This document shows positions 22,574-35,300 of a stretch of 64,000 bases of DNA, in pieces. Made by a program: the position numbers and the translations under genes. The DNA is taken from positions 146,250,127 to 146,314,126 of the forward strand of contig NC_134833.1 of assembly GCF_004210375.1 (NCBI RefSeq), written 5' to 3'. The DNA is from Tachypleus tridentatus. Lineage: Eukaryota > Arthropoda > Merostomata > Xiphosura > Limulidae. The stretch's first letter is position 1, and each line of letters starts with the position of its first letter. The notes under the pieces were generated by a model. It made no database searches. It saw only the letters and a list, made by a program, of their open reading frames with translations, and was not told the DNA's origin.

Positions 22574-23719
22574 CGTTTTGATAGGAATATTGTCAACTAC
22601 AGTCCTTTTCATTTCTCCGTTTCAGATTTCTCACGTATCTGATTTGAAATCCTAAGTGAAAAATCAAGACGAATCTGTTTTTGTAGCGTTATCTTCGGGG
22701 TCAATATCCCTTCCTCTCAATAAAGTCCGATCGGGATATGCCGGTGAAGTAAAAGTAATAAATAATAGTGAGATTCCCTTCAATATACATACAAACAGAG
22801 ATGTAATAAAGAAGTGATTCTTTAGGACTACTAGCACTATAGTAATACTCTTCCAGTTGGAAACGACTGATATAAACAGCTCTGGAGTTTTTGGTATTTT
22901 TTTACGAAATTTTACCCTTAAACATTAATTCCTATAGTACAATTTGAAGCTCATTCTTACACATAATCATCACTTATTTTTGACATTAATTTTGTAGCAT
23001 AGCATTATGCATACTCATTTTACTGTACAAGTTTCATAAAAATCACTAATGGCTGGGACTCGGAACTTCGAGCTGACCGGTAGTGGTGCATTTCTACCCT
23101 GTACTTCGCCTTCACAGACCTACAGGAACTTAGACACACTCCTCCTTACAATGTTGTATTTGTCACTCTACCCCGCATGTGAAACATTCTTACCACAATG
23201 AAATATAAAATATTAATATCTTTAATTACTTATTTGATCTCTATTCTTAGAAATTAATGACTCAATGTGATCTTAAATTTTCGTTTATTGTTTGTTTATT
23301 TTGTTAAGAAGATAAATATATCGCACAAAGATGACAATCATTCTTTCAAACGCCCCTTTCGCCGTTGTTTATCTGTAGCAGACGATGCTCACACATAAAT
23401 GGGTGCCATTGCTGACTATTATTTATTCTTCTAAAATGTTAATGTCAAATCCAAATTGAGAATCGTATATGTAGGCTAAATCCATAGGAGTGAGTGAGTG
23501 TTGTAATTTCTGTAAGTATTTTCCATGAAATATAAGTTTTCCTTCAAAATTTATAAACACAAAAATATTCACTGAGACTTAGCCTTAGTCAATTAAACTG
23601 TAGTTGTACAAGTAGGCGTATTGTAGTCTTAAAAATGTAAAACTGTACAATTATATCAGTTTGTTTGGCTGAGCATAAATAAACAAACTTTACAAAATAA
23701 TCATAAAATGGCTTTATCT

Positions 23720-24110
23720 GAAGGACAGGAATAATCTCATGAAAGTTTGTATCTCAGACCAATACATTAGGTGATAAAATAAAACGCTCGCAACTTGCCT
23801 AATTTCATCCACAGTTTTGGTTTTTGTGTAAGCTTGTAACTCAATTAAAAATAGTATATAATTTCATTTAATGTTACATTTTATCTGTTCTACGCAGTTG
23901 CCAATGGGTGTGATGAAAATTACTAACTTAAAATTTAACCTCTGAATCGATTCATTGGAAACTAAGAGGCCTAGTATTATGATAAAATCATCGTAAACTG
24001 TACACCCCCTTCTATACGTTTCTTTTAATTTGACCATCTAAGGTTTTAAACACCTTTGATTTGAGAACTGAAGTGGAAATATCAAGAGGAACATGGGAAG
24101 AAAGAATAAA
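23720..24110. repeat. Segment duplicated from 22075-22640 (second copy)
   Basis: Diverged counterpart of the first copy. The acceptor-like CTACGCAG and GCCAATG are kept, but the following frame is interrupted by stops, so if the first copy is an exon this one is a pseudo-exon. Confidence 0.45.
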
Positions 24111-24827
24111 AACAACTACATTTCTATTACATTTATCAAACTGCTATGTCTGTCATAAACATTCATTATAAACAAATAAATGATGATTCACCAGCTTAGA
24201 CGTTATAAGCCTACTCCGTAATATTTTAGGTTTAAGCTAACACTTCTGTGGTACCGTTAGAAAAGGAGGCATGGACCATTCTTTTAGTTAAATAGTTAGT
24301 AATAAGATAAACTTACGTTACATTTAAACATAAGTCAATTTACAACGCCATAATTGATATGAAAGTCAATTTACAATTTTTCCTTATGTATGAATTTCAA
24401 TATTACGGCATTAGAGCTTAAGCTAGGCCTAATATATTATATCACTATTAAACGTAAATGTATATGGTTCCGTTAACTAAACATTTAATGATGGCTTTTA
24501 ATTTATTTATTTATTGAAACTGTAATTAAGATGTATCGTCTAATAAGCAGCTGGTAACGTTTAGATAAACCCTGTTTAGCTGATAATCGCCCATGAATAT
24601 GATTGTTTATGAATAGAATAAAATACAATAAACATAACACCAACTTGAATAAAAGTTTTAAATTTTAAAGAAGTTAATTAACAGATTAGGACTTATTCCA
24701 GCGGTACTGCCAAACAAAAATAGTTTGTTGTTACGAAATAGACGTAAGCATTTAAATGTAACATGAAAGCGAAAGTTGATATTATTGTAAGGTAAACAAC
24801 AAAGACGGTTCTAGTGGTGACACTATT
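24111..24827. other. AT-rich intergenic sequence
   Basis: Nothing recognisable on either strand. Confidence 0.4.
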
Positions 24828-24836
24828 ATTCTTTTT

Positions 24837-25100
24837 ATTGTTTGTTTGGTTTTTTAATTTCGCACAAAGCTATTCGAGGGCAATCTGTGCTAGCCGTCCC
24901 TAATTTAGCAGTTAAGACTACAGGGAAGGCAGCTAGTCATCACCACCCACCGCCAACTCTTGGGTTACTCTTTTACAAACGAATAGTGGAATTGACAGTC
25001 ACATTATAACGCCCCTATGGCTGAAAGGGCGTGCATGTTTGGCGCGACGGGGATGCGAACCCGCGACCCTCAGCCTTAACATGCTTTGCCATGCCGGGCC
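24837..25100 (-). mobile_element. tRNA-derived SINE, family A, with 9-bp target duplication
   Basis: Minus-strand copy from the T-rich tail complement to the head complement TTTGCCATGCCGGGCC. The duplication ATTCTTTTT is at 24828-24836 and 25101-25109. The head has lost about 15 bp around the anticodon region. Confidence 0.93.
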
Positions 25101-25109
25101 ATTCTTTTT

Positions 25110-26115
25110 GTAAGCTGTATATTTTAAATTTTTCCAAACTTTTTACTATCGAGAGGGAGCTACGGGTCGTTTATGATAGCATAAAGTTCAGGTAGTTAGG
25201 GTAGGCCTGAAACGTCTACCTACAACAAACAGTGAAACTAACAAGAACCACAACAGAGATTGGTTTCTTATCGGTGTAAACGTCATCAAGTGATGCTTTC
25301 CGGTATAGATTAACTACAACTCTCTTGTAAAACTCAACTAGTACCTTCTGGCTTTGCTATAAGAAAACACACACACTGTTCCACGATTATCTTCAAGCCC
25401 TTCTTTCGTATAATACAGCTTATACTGGCTGACGAAGAGCTTGTGCAACGTTGGAAATAATAAAAACCTTTTGTTATAGACGCGCGTTTAATATTTTTTC
25501 ATTATTTTCCACTTCTTGTGGTCTTTTCTATTGTGTAATTATTTAAAGAAATTCGTAAAGATGGAGATCAAATCAGCAGCAATAACGTTGCCCATAGCGA
25601 TACCTTTGGTTTGTTTACAGAAAGCTAAATTTTATTTAAAGTAAGTCTTGTTAAGAACAAATCTGAGAGTTTCCGATGTGTTCTATGGGAGGATAGGTAC
25701 CATTGGTAATGCAAAGGGTAGCCGATCTAATAAGATCCGTAGCTGAGCTTATACTTTCTTCTATGGGAATGAAAGGGTACATAGGGATGGTAGCGAGAGT
25801 ATAAATAGGATAGTATTCGAACTCACACGTAGACCATCTTTGCGGAACCTGTTGAGAAAACCATTGGTTCTATTTAAGTGTGAATGGATTTTATTTGAGA
25901 AGAGGGTGAAATAGTTTTTGAGTTGCTATTAGCGGATAATTGTATATGGAGACGACGGCCCTTACAAGTGACTTAGATTTGTAATTTATGGGTAATCCAT
26001 ACATTTAAGGAGATTTGTAATTAGGTGGACTGATATTCTAGAAGTCGCAAAGGTTTAGAGGTTTACTTTTAAAGCTCTTCAAAATGTCTTTAGCATTTTT
26101 TTTTCCGGTTTATTT
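25110..26115. other. Intergenic sequence with a SINE family C tail fragment
   Basis: 25348-25378 reads CTGGCTTTGCTATAAGAAAAC followed by a CA run, the family C tail. The rest is unique sequence without recognisable genes. Confidence 0.4.
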
Positions 26116-26360
26116 GTGGGCGGCGTGATTAAGGCACTCGACTCGTAATCCGAGGGTCGCGTGTTCGAATCCCCGTCACACCACACATGCTCGCCCTTTC
26201 AGCCTTGGGGGCGTCATAATATGACGGTTAACCCAACTGTTCGTTGGTAAAAGAGTAGTCAAAGAGCTGACGGTGGGTGGTAATGACTAGCTGCCTTCTC
26301 ACTAGTCTTAAATTTCTAAATCAGGGACGGCTAGCACAGTAGCCCTCGTGTAGCTTTTCT
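26116..26360 (+). mobile_element. tRNA-derived SINE, family A, 5' altered
   Basis: The head starts imperfectly (GTGGGCGGCGTGATTAAGGC), then follows the consensus (TCGTAATCCGAGGGTCGCG, GTTCGAATCCCCGTC) and the body, with a short tail ending in TAGCTTTTCTG. No target duplication was seen. Confidence 0.88.
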
Positions 26361-27097
26361 GTTTCTTACCTTTAATCCACTGTTTCAACCATTCAACTTA
26401 AACAGTGCAAATTTTATGTGGATCTCATGATTTAGTTCCTAAGTTGTTGTTTTTTTTCCAAAATATGCATAGTACCCTCTTTTGGCGAATTCTTTAACGT
26501 TTTTCCTTTGTTTCTTCGCAACAAATTTACCACAAATATAACAGAATGTATTTAAGTCATTTGTATAACCTCTTGTTGTCATAACAACGAATATATAATA
26601 TTAAAAATAATAATAATAATGTCAGATTGCACGCACAAACAAGTACTATTCAGAAATGACACGTCATGTGGCCTGTTAATCGTTTATATACTAGTTGCGT
26701 GTTTCTCGTGGATTCGAGAACGATCGATAAAACTCTCACGGCGTAATTGGGCTAAAGAAATCTATGACTAGTGGTTGTCAGCATTTCAAGCATAAGAAAA
26801 TGTGACCCGAGTTCTGTGAAAATGATTCACTTATGTAAAAGTAAATATCTCGTTTTTTGAAAAATCTGTACATGATAAAGACAAATGTATATAATTTTCA
26901 ATTACTGTAAATCGTAAAAATTTCAAGACATTAAATAAATCGCAGGCCTGTGTCATTTGATCTAAGTAAGAGTTGTTTTTTTCCTTTCCGATTTGTAAAA
27001 AAAATATTTATGTGATAAAATAAAATGAGTAATATTTTCGAAATCTGTGTAACTGATTTATGAAATATTCGTTACTAAAACCAAACCAACATTTATG

Positions 27098-27345
27098 GTT
27101 CAGTTTTTTTTTATTTTGCGCTAAATTATATAGGGCTATCTGCTCTAGCTGTCCCTGTTTAGCAGTGTAAGACCAGAGGAAAGGCAGCTAGCCATCACCA
27201 TCCACCGCAAACTCTTGGGCTACTCTTTCACCAATGAATAGTGGATTGACCTCTCACCTTATAACGACCCCACGGCTGAAAGAGCGAGCATGTGTGGTGT
27301 GACGGAGATTAGAACCCGTGACCCTCGGATTATGAGTCGAGTACT
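27098..27345 (-). mobile_element. tRNA-derived SINE, family A, 5' truncated, with 10-bp target duplication
   Basis: Minus-strand copy lacking the outermost part of the tRNA head. The duplication AACATTTATG lies at 27088-27097 and 27346-27355, so the truncation happened during insertion. It borders the hAT-like relic. Confidence 0.9.
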
Positions 27346-27369
27346 AACATTTATGAAGTTTCAGTTACC

Positions 27370-28620
27370 AGGCCTGTGTTATGTGATCGTCTGATTCGTC
27401 ATCTTGGAAAAAGTCTTTCTTACACATTGCTCTGGATATTTTACCTCACTATGCTCATCAAGTGGTCCAGCAATGTTTTCAGCAACATCTATTGAATTTT
27501 AAAAATCATTATTTCTGTACTCAGTCATATTTTAGTTATGGATCTAGCGGCATATCGACATTTTACTGGCCAGATAACCGTGCTAAGAAGAAATATGAAT
27601 GACTATAGCTTGGCTTTAGTAGAAGCTACACTATCAAGGTCAAGGATTTTCAGTAGTTCAATAATTGCTTTATAAATTCCAGGTACCACGAATATTATAA
27701 CTTTTACACTGTCAATACGACTTTCCTATAGAGTTTCAGATGGCATTTTCGCTGAATTTGTCACACCTAATATTAAAACTGCCCATATTTTATTGAGGAT
27801 ACAAAGAGACGATAAATTCATTACAAAGTGCCAAAATATGTTAAAGCTATTTTGCAAGACTTGGTGCTTTACTCAGAAATGGGTCACAACATCCACAAGA
27901 GATGTAAATAGCTTTAGGATTATGATTTTAAACTCTCTTCAATACATCGGTATTTTTGTCATTCACGTGACACTATTATGTTACCCTCAACCTCTTCAGT
28001 TACCTATTGGTCTTTAAGCTTTTCAAGAAGGGACTCTTTTAGTCCAGGACCACTCGAGTCATAGAGGGCTATGTACCATACAAAATATTTCTTATCACAA
28101 GTTCATTCTCACCAACATTGACATTTCTAAGAATAACTGTCGGTTTGTGCTGATTACATATAAATGGGGTACAATCAAGGATGGTAAAATGCTATTTGTT
28201 TCAGCTAATCACAATATTTTCTTCATTGTATAATTTTACATAAATTCAACGAATTCGATTTGTATGTTTTTCCTAGATAATGGCCATAAATTTCCTTACG
28301 CCTGACGTGCTCTGCCAAAAAGATTACCATTATGGACATCTCCAAATTCTTCACGAGGTAATCTTTCTCGTAGAGCTAAATTTCTATCAGTTAAAAACTG
28401 AATAATGTGTAACAGCCAATAGAGTATTTTTGTCCTGTGGTCAATCTCCAACTCCACTTGAGACTGCTGTAATGCATCAGTAGTTGTTTTGGAAATTAAC
28501 TTACTATTCACATCACTGTTGCATGGAATGTATTCAATCATGTGATGCCTCATGACTCGTTAGACTATCACTTAAATGCTTTCAGTCATGTAATCCATCG
28601 AAAGATAGCTGGCCCACTTT
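27370..28620 (-). mobile_element. hAT-like (ZMYM/TTF-type) transposase relic
   Basis: Minus-strand coding traces, interrupted by stops and frameshifts, occur in the order expected of ZMYM1/TTF-type hAT transposases. Near 28560-28620 there is a motif like FDGLHDWKHLSDSLTSHE. From 28553 to 28296 an open frame contains LLHIIQFLTDRNLALRE and DVHNGNLFG. Near 28120 comes VILRNVNVGEN, near 28050 DSSGPGLKESLLEKLKDQ, and near 27800 YFGTLQ with RLFVSSIKYG. Family knowledge: these transposases cut and paste DNA in the nucleus. This copy is inactive. Ends and inverted repeats were not identified. Confidence 0.7.
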
Positions 28621-29318
28621 TAAAGTCATTAAGAAATATTATAACTACTCAAATAGAAGATTGAAACAAATATTTACAGTAACATGCTGTAAAAACTTTC
28701 AATTTCAATACTATCACTACCAAAATATTAGTATATTCTGAAATTTGTCTAGATTCACTCTAGAATAACAAGAAACTAACATCAATACTTCAAGCATTCA
28801 TTTGCTAGCTAATGATAAAATACGCGGATGTCCTGTCACCTATTGGCAAGTCTTTACAATATAAAGTAAATTAAACAAAATTACCTTGTTTCAATATATG
28901 TATATGTTTATGTGTGTGTGTGTTTAGCAAAAGGATAAAGAAAATAATTTATTGCAGTTCACTACCCAAAATGTATTATACAATTTTGTTGAATAAGTAT
29001 TTTTTTATCTATTATCGATACAGAAATATTTTTGGTAAAGTGTATTCGTTTATTTTTTGCTTTTGTTTATGGCAAAGCTGCCATATGATTGTATGTTGTA
29101 CTCACTACGAGAATCAAACTCCGAATTTTATATTTAAAAGCCCTCAAGCTCTACTTTCAGTCATTTGAGATACAGTTTACACTACACGTAGTTAACTTAT
29201 CAGTTTCTTTATGATTATTCTCACAAATCACAGTACAGCCTTGAACTACGTACAACTGAATATATATATGTAAAATATACTATTTATATTGAGTCAATAT
29301 TTTAACCAATCTTTTTAG
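28621..29318. other. Upstream region of the Speedy gene with a possible decayed SINE
   Basis: 29055-29170 weakly resembles a minus-strand family B SINE (GGCAAAGCTGCC, then CTCACTACGAGAATCAAACTCC). The sequence immediately before 29319 is a splice acceptor (CTTTTTAG), so a 5' exon, probably untranslated, should lie further upstream. Confidence 0.4.
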
Positions 29319-29343
29319 GTTTGCATCAGAAGAAGTTTCTAGA

Positions 29344-32300
29344 ATGGCTCCATCTTTACATGGTAATATAAATGTTGTAGAAAAGATGAATAGAGAAAAA
29401 TCTGGGAAGGTAAAAAGAAAATGGTTTCCATTAAAAGCACAAAATGACAATAAACCCATCACTGTTAAGACAACGAAAAGAAAATTCTCAAGTCCCCAAA
29501 GTACAGTTAATGACTTCTATTGTTCTTCTGCTTCTGGAAGTAATTCTAGCGATATCAGTGTTTGTTGTTGTCCAACAGATGTACAAATATCAAGATATCC
29601 CAACCCTTGTATAGTAACTATATCAGAAATGGAAGCTTTTTTTCATCTCATGGGTAAGCAATAGAAAAAATTTAAATAATTATTTAGATATCTTATATTG
29701 GTGTTTATATGTTGTATTTATTCCAAAGCTACTAAGACTATATGTTGTTATCGCTAATGTTTAACTACTAACCAAAAGGATGGTATCCACCTAACAGCAC
29801 TCTACCATCCACACTGAGGGATTCACTATCACTGTTATAACACACTCTTAGCTTAAAATGAGAGGAATATTTTGTGGCATTTCACAGAGTCTCAACCTGT
29901 TCGCTGTCTCTGAAATCAAGAGCTCTATCCAAATAGTAAATCTGTGACCTAATTATATAGAAAATAATAATTTGAACTTCGAATTACCATTCTTTTAAGA
30001 TTAAAACTATCTTACTTTCGAGAAACCTTTTGAACAAAGTTTACGCGACAGAAACTAATAAGTGCAAATTATTGAAACGTCAAGCTTCTGCTAATGTCAG
30101 AAACGTTTCTCCAGACTACTACATCATATCTACTATAATACAGTTTGCTACTTTCCACGTGGATTTCTTCTGTATACACTTATACAGAATTTATACAGTT
30201 ATACATTTACTAATATTATACCAGTTAATATGGGTAGATATTTCTACCGGCTAAATGGTTATGATACTGAAGTGATGTTTTACCAGTCAAAGAAGTAAAC
30301 GTAACCAAAAAATGTTCTGGTTCAGAACATGTAGACTTTTGTAGCGTTTTTGAGAATCTATAACTTGCAGACCGATCCTGACGAAACATCATTGACATGA
30401 TGTTAAGTTATATGGTACTTTACTTTCTAAATTTAGTGTTATCGTATAAATACACATATATATATACTCAATGCAAATAATTTCGGAAACACAGTAATTG
30501 ATATCTTTAAAAGATGTGTTTTAATAATTTATGAAGAAAATGATTTGGTGTAATATTGTACTGAATATTGTGTATTGCAAACTTTTAACCAGATTTTACA
30601 TCTTGTAATAGAATTATGCGACGAATTTCATAAAATAAAATATAAGCCAAGTAAATTGAAGAAGATACTTAAATTTTGAGAGTGACCAGTATCCAATGTT
30701 TGTGTGTGTGCGCGCGCATGCACTTTAGAAAAAATTCGTGTGTCAGTTTTCTGAATATCTGTGTCTGTGAAATATCCAATATACCTAACTCATGTATTTA
30801 TATAATGATGTTTTACCCTCAGAGGACCGCGTGATAAAAGACTTTCTTGAATGGGATAACTGCATGGTCTTTGCTGATAAGGTAAGTCAGTGTAAAACGG
30901 TGTAATTTTGATAAATCAGTTGAAGTGAAAATGTAGTGAAGATTTCATTTATTCTTATTTTGTATTCTACAACTTCTTTGAAAAGTATATAAGCTTTTCA
31001 AATTTATACTCTACAACACCGTCAAGAAAATTATACTGTTTTATATTTAAAGTTGTACAACTATAATACACAAATTAGCTGTTTAAAATCACCTTACAAA
31101 TATAGAATCATGTTTTGAGCATCATGTCTGTTAAATTTAGATATGACCGAAACCTGTATAGTTTGATTTAAAATTAATTGCGTGCTATTAACATGCAAAC
31201 ACAATATGGATTTTAATCTCTTACTTTTAGTATTTTAGGATGATATGGTTTCAGTTTTTAATATTACCAAATATATACAATATATCTCTATCTTACTTTC
31301 TCTTCCATAGTATTTGATAGCAATGGTTTTTGCCTACTTCAAACGAGCAAGACTTACCATACGCCAGTTCACACGTCTAAACTTCTTTCTTGCACTGTAA
31401 GTTACCTTAGTTAAGAATGATTCTTAAAATATTCTTATGCAATTCCAACTTTTCTTAAGATATACTTCTTTCAAGACACATGAAACAGTTTTTCAAAATT
31501 ATACCTTGCCTAATAAAATAAATTTCGAAATATTTTGCATATTATTTCAAAACTTCTTAGCGTCCGGCATTTCAGTAATATATTATTATTTTTAAATTAT
31601 TAATAAATCATAATAATGTTCTAAATGTATCTTTTAAAGATTGCATTGAACTCTAAGACAACGTCTTGTTATTTATTAATAACTGAATTAAAGGCTATTT
31701 TCTGAATAGTTACATTGGTGTGTGTAGCTTTCACTGATCAGTCTATAAAGTAAATCTTTAGACAGTGAGTATTAAGTTTACAACTTTGTTTCAATTTTCA
31801 GGCTTAGCTAATATCTGCAATATAACTTTCAATTTTTGTTTTGCAGAAAAATATATGAAATTAAAATGATTGTTTTGATAATACGGATTTCTGTACTGTT
31901 ATTGGATCTCTGCCAGATTTTTGGCCCACGACATGGAGGAAGATGAAGAGGAATTGAAACATAATTTTTTACCTTGGGTGTTGGGAAGTTCATGGCGACA
32001 AAAGTTACCCCAGTTCCTAAAGAAACGCGAGAAGTTCTGGAGAATTTTGGAGCACAGATCAGTTGTTAGCAGAAAGTGCTGCTTGGAGGTAAATTTATAC
32101 TTAAGTAGAGTGGATTATATATGTGGACAGTAATTCTAAACTCGTGTAAATAAAGCCATAATGGTATATATATTTAGCGATACTCAGGCACATTGATATC
32201 CAAAAGACAAGTTTAACGTATTCACAAATTCCTGTAATGCTATGAAGAGAATACATAGAACAAAGACAGTAAAGAAGAAACAAACACGCTAAGAAATAAA

Positions 32301-35300
32301 GAAAATCTTTATCTACTGTGGTTTACTGCCTTCGTTATTATTGGTATTCAATCTTGTTGCTGATGCTATAGAGGTTTTGCAGAACATAAAGAAATATGGC
32401 CACAAATATGTTTGAGGAAAGTATTGGTAGGCACCAAAAAACCATTGCTTGAGATGACCTTCTTTTGATCAGGTTAACATAACAAAGTCGAAAAAAACTT
32501 TGCAACATCTTACGACAAGAATAACATGAACATATTCAATTCAGGACATTAAAAAAAAACAATGAATATGAGATTCACTAAACAAGAATATTTTACAAGA
32601 AAGGCTGCCTGCAAGCCTACCTGGGAAAGACAGCGTGTCAACTTACAATTAAGACACTAGCAATATGTCATCTTATTTGCCTGGAGAACTTATGAAGGAA
32701 AACGCAGGAAGTGGCGCAGCAAATTTTTGTGCCGCTAGTTATTATGATGGAAAAATGCCTTTTCATATCTTCTACGGAAATGTCGATATTCCTGACATAT
32801 ATTAGGGTAAGGATTGGTAATAACTCTTTATGACAGGATGACAATGCCACTGCTCACAACGCACGTATTGTACAGGATTACTTCGACCAGGAGGACATTA
32901 CAAGATTGCTAAGGCCGTCAAAGTTTCTAGATTGTAATCTCATTGAGAACTACTGGGGAGAACTGAGCTGAAAAAATTGCTAACCACAACCCTAAAGCAA
33001 CTACTGCAGTTGAGTTTCAACTACTTCTGGTGGAAAGTTGGGAGGAACTCACAGCGGATTATATCAATAACCTCATCGAAAGTATACCATAGTACTTTAA
33101 ACAAGCTATTAAATACGATAAGGATCAACTAAGTACTGAATGCTTAATATGAAGTGATAAAAGGTTACAGAAACTATTTATAATAATTTGACATTATATT
33201 TGTCATAATATATGTTTTAATAAGGTTTCGTTGTGACACGTGAAATACTAAATTACACATCCTTCTACAGGTGTTTGATAAAATTAGTTGATGTTGTAAT
33301 GATGTTCATAGAACGTGCCTCATTATACAAATTACATATGTAGATATTTAATATAGCATACATTTCTTAGCCTAACAGTGTTAAGTCTACTGGTATTCTA
33401 TCTTAATACTAATAATCTTACGTATTAAAAAATATGCATATAGTTTAGTCAAGACTGCATAGGCGAACTACAAGTCCGTATTCGCCCTATCTTGACTAAA
33501 GGATAAAGGTTGTAACATTGAATGTTTACCTAAGTAAAAGGATTAGTACGACATCAAAGAATCAGGGTTTGTATCTGTAAAGTTGTATTTCAACTGATTA
33601 ACTTAGCATTAGAAATCTATATTCAAATAGTTCTTCATTTGAAAGTTTAATTAAAACGGTGAATGACATACAGTTTTATGTTAAATAAAATTAACTAGCC
33701 AGATTTAGCTAAATGTACAAACCATTAGTGTTTGTTTGTTTAATAGATAAATATGTTTCACTCTTTGATAATACATCACATCTGACGCTCAAGTACTCGG
33801 AAAGAATCAATATTTGGGGAACACGCATCACAAAATATTATTAAAATATTATTGTACCTATTATTGTAAAGTTTTTCATTTTAAAAATCCTAATGTGACT
33901 TTCGATTACTAGCTTATGTCCATACAACCTTCTCATGAAGTATGGCAGAGGGAACGAGTAGAGAGCCATGCTGGAGCTAATAGACAATATCCCCATAAAC
34001 TACATCAATATCAAATTTGTAACATGTCAAAAGAAAGAGAAGAAAAAATACAACGTGGAGTGTGTAGGAAAGATGTTTCAACTACTAAAGCTCACAGCTG
34101 TTCGTTGAACAGTGTTGAAGATACTGATGGTTCAACAATCACCAACTTTCATCTTCCTTTATCATCATCAACTTCTGAGGCTAGTTCCTTCAGTTTCCAA
34201 TCAGAACAAAAGACAATTACTTTATCGGGTAAGTTAAAATATGTTTACACTTGTAAGTCAGAATTATTAAGGTAAATATTGTATATAGAAACAAAAGTCT
34301 TCAAACAAAGCAAAATAATAATAAATAAGGTAATTTGATATTTAATAGTGCACACATAAACAAGGAGGTGTTTTAGACAAAGAAAAATAAAACATCTACT
34401 GACGTGGTACATGTAACTCTTCACATGGTTTGGAGAAAGAAACATAAAACATTGATTTACTTATATAGCTCTTGATGTGATTTAGGGTGAGAAATTACTT
34501 GTTATATGTAGCTGATAATGTGGTTAAATTATGAAATGTAAAACAACTAAAGACCTAGTACATCTGACTCTTGATCTGATTTGAATGAATGGAAGTGAAA
34601 TATTTACTCACCTGGTATATGACGCCTTTGATTTGATTTGGATAAATAAAAGTAAAATATTTACTGACCTAGTGTATCCAATTTTTGGTCTGTTTTGGAC
34701 GGAGAAAAGAAAACAGTTACTGACCTGTAACATGTAGTTCTTGACCTGGTTTGGACAAACAAAAAGTAATTTCTGGCCTGTGACATGTAGTTCTTAACCT
34801 AGTTTGGACGACCAAAAATAATTACTGACCTGTAACGTGTAGTTCTTGACCTGGTTTGGATGAACAAAAGAAAATAATTACTGACCTGTAACGTGTAGTT
34901 CTTGACCTGATTTGGACGAACAAAAATAATTACTGACCTGTAATATGTAGTTCTTGACCTGATTTGGACGACCAAAAATAATTACTGACCTGTAACATGT
35001 AGTTCTTTACCTGGTTTAAACGAACAAAAATGATTCCTAGCCTGTAACATATAGTTATTGACCTGTTTTGGACGAACAAGTTAAAATAATTACTGACCTC
35101 TAACGTGTAGTTCTTGACCTGTTTTGGACGAACGAAAAGTAATTTCTGGCCTGTGACATGTAGTTCTTAACCTAGTTTGGACGAACAAAAGAAAATAATT
35201 ATTGACCTGTAACGTGTAGTTCTTGACCTATTTTGGAGGAACAAATAAAAATAATTACTGACCTGTAATGTGTTGTTCATGACCTGCTTTGAACGAAGAA

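Larger units (their letters stand above)
22075..22640. repeat. Segment duplicated at 23720-24110 (first copy)
   Basis: Two blocks align with a second locus 1.4-1.6 kb downstream: 22090-22180 with 23735-23815 (both containing CTCGGTGATAGAATAAA or AGGTGATAAAATAAA), and 22470-22640 with 23870-24110 (both with CTGTTCTACGCAGTTGCC or TTGTTCTAGGCTGCTGCC). Divergence is substantial, so the duplication is old or the copies belong to an unknown interspersed repeat. Confidence 0.5.

Noticed and set aside
26943..27388. Direct repeat CAGGCCTGTGT.AT.TGATC at 26943 and 27369
   Set aside because: 18 of 20 bases match, but it is short and not placed at the edges of any element; it may be chance.
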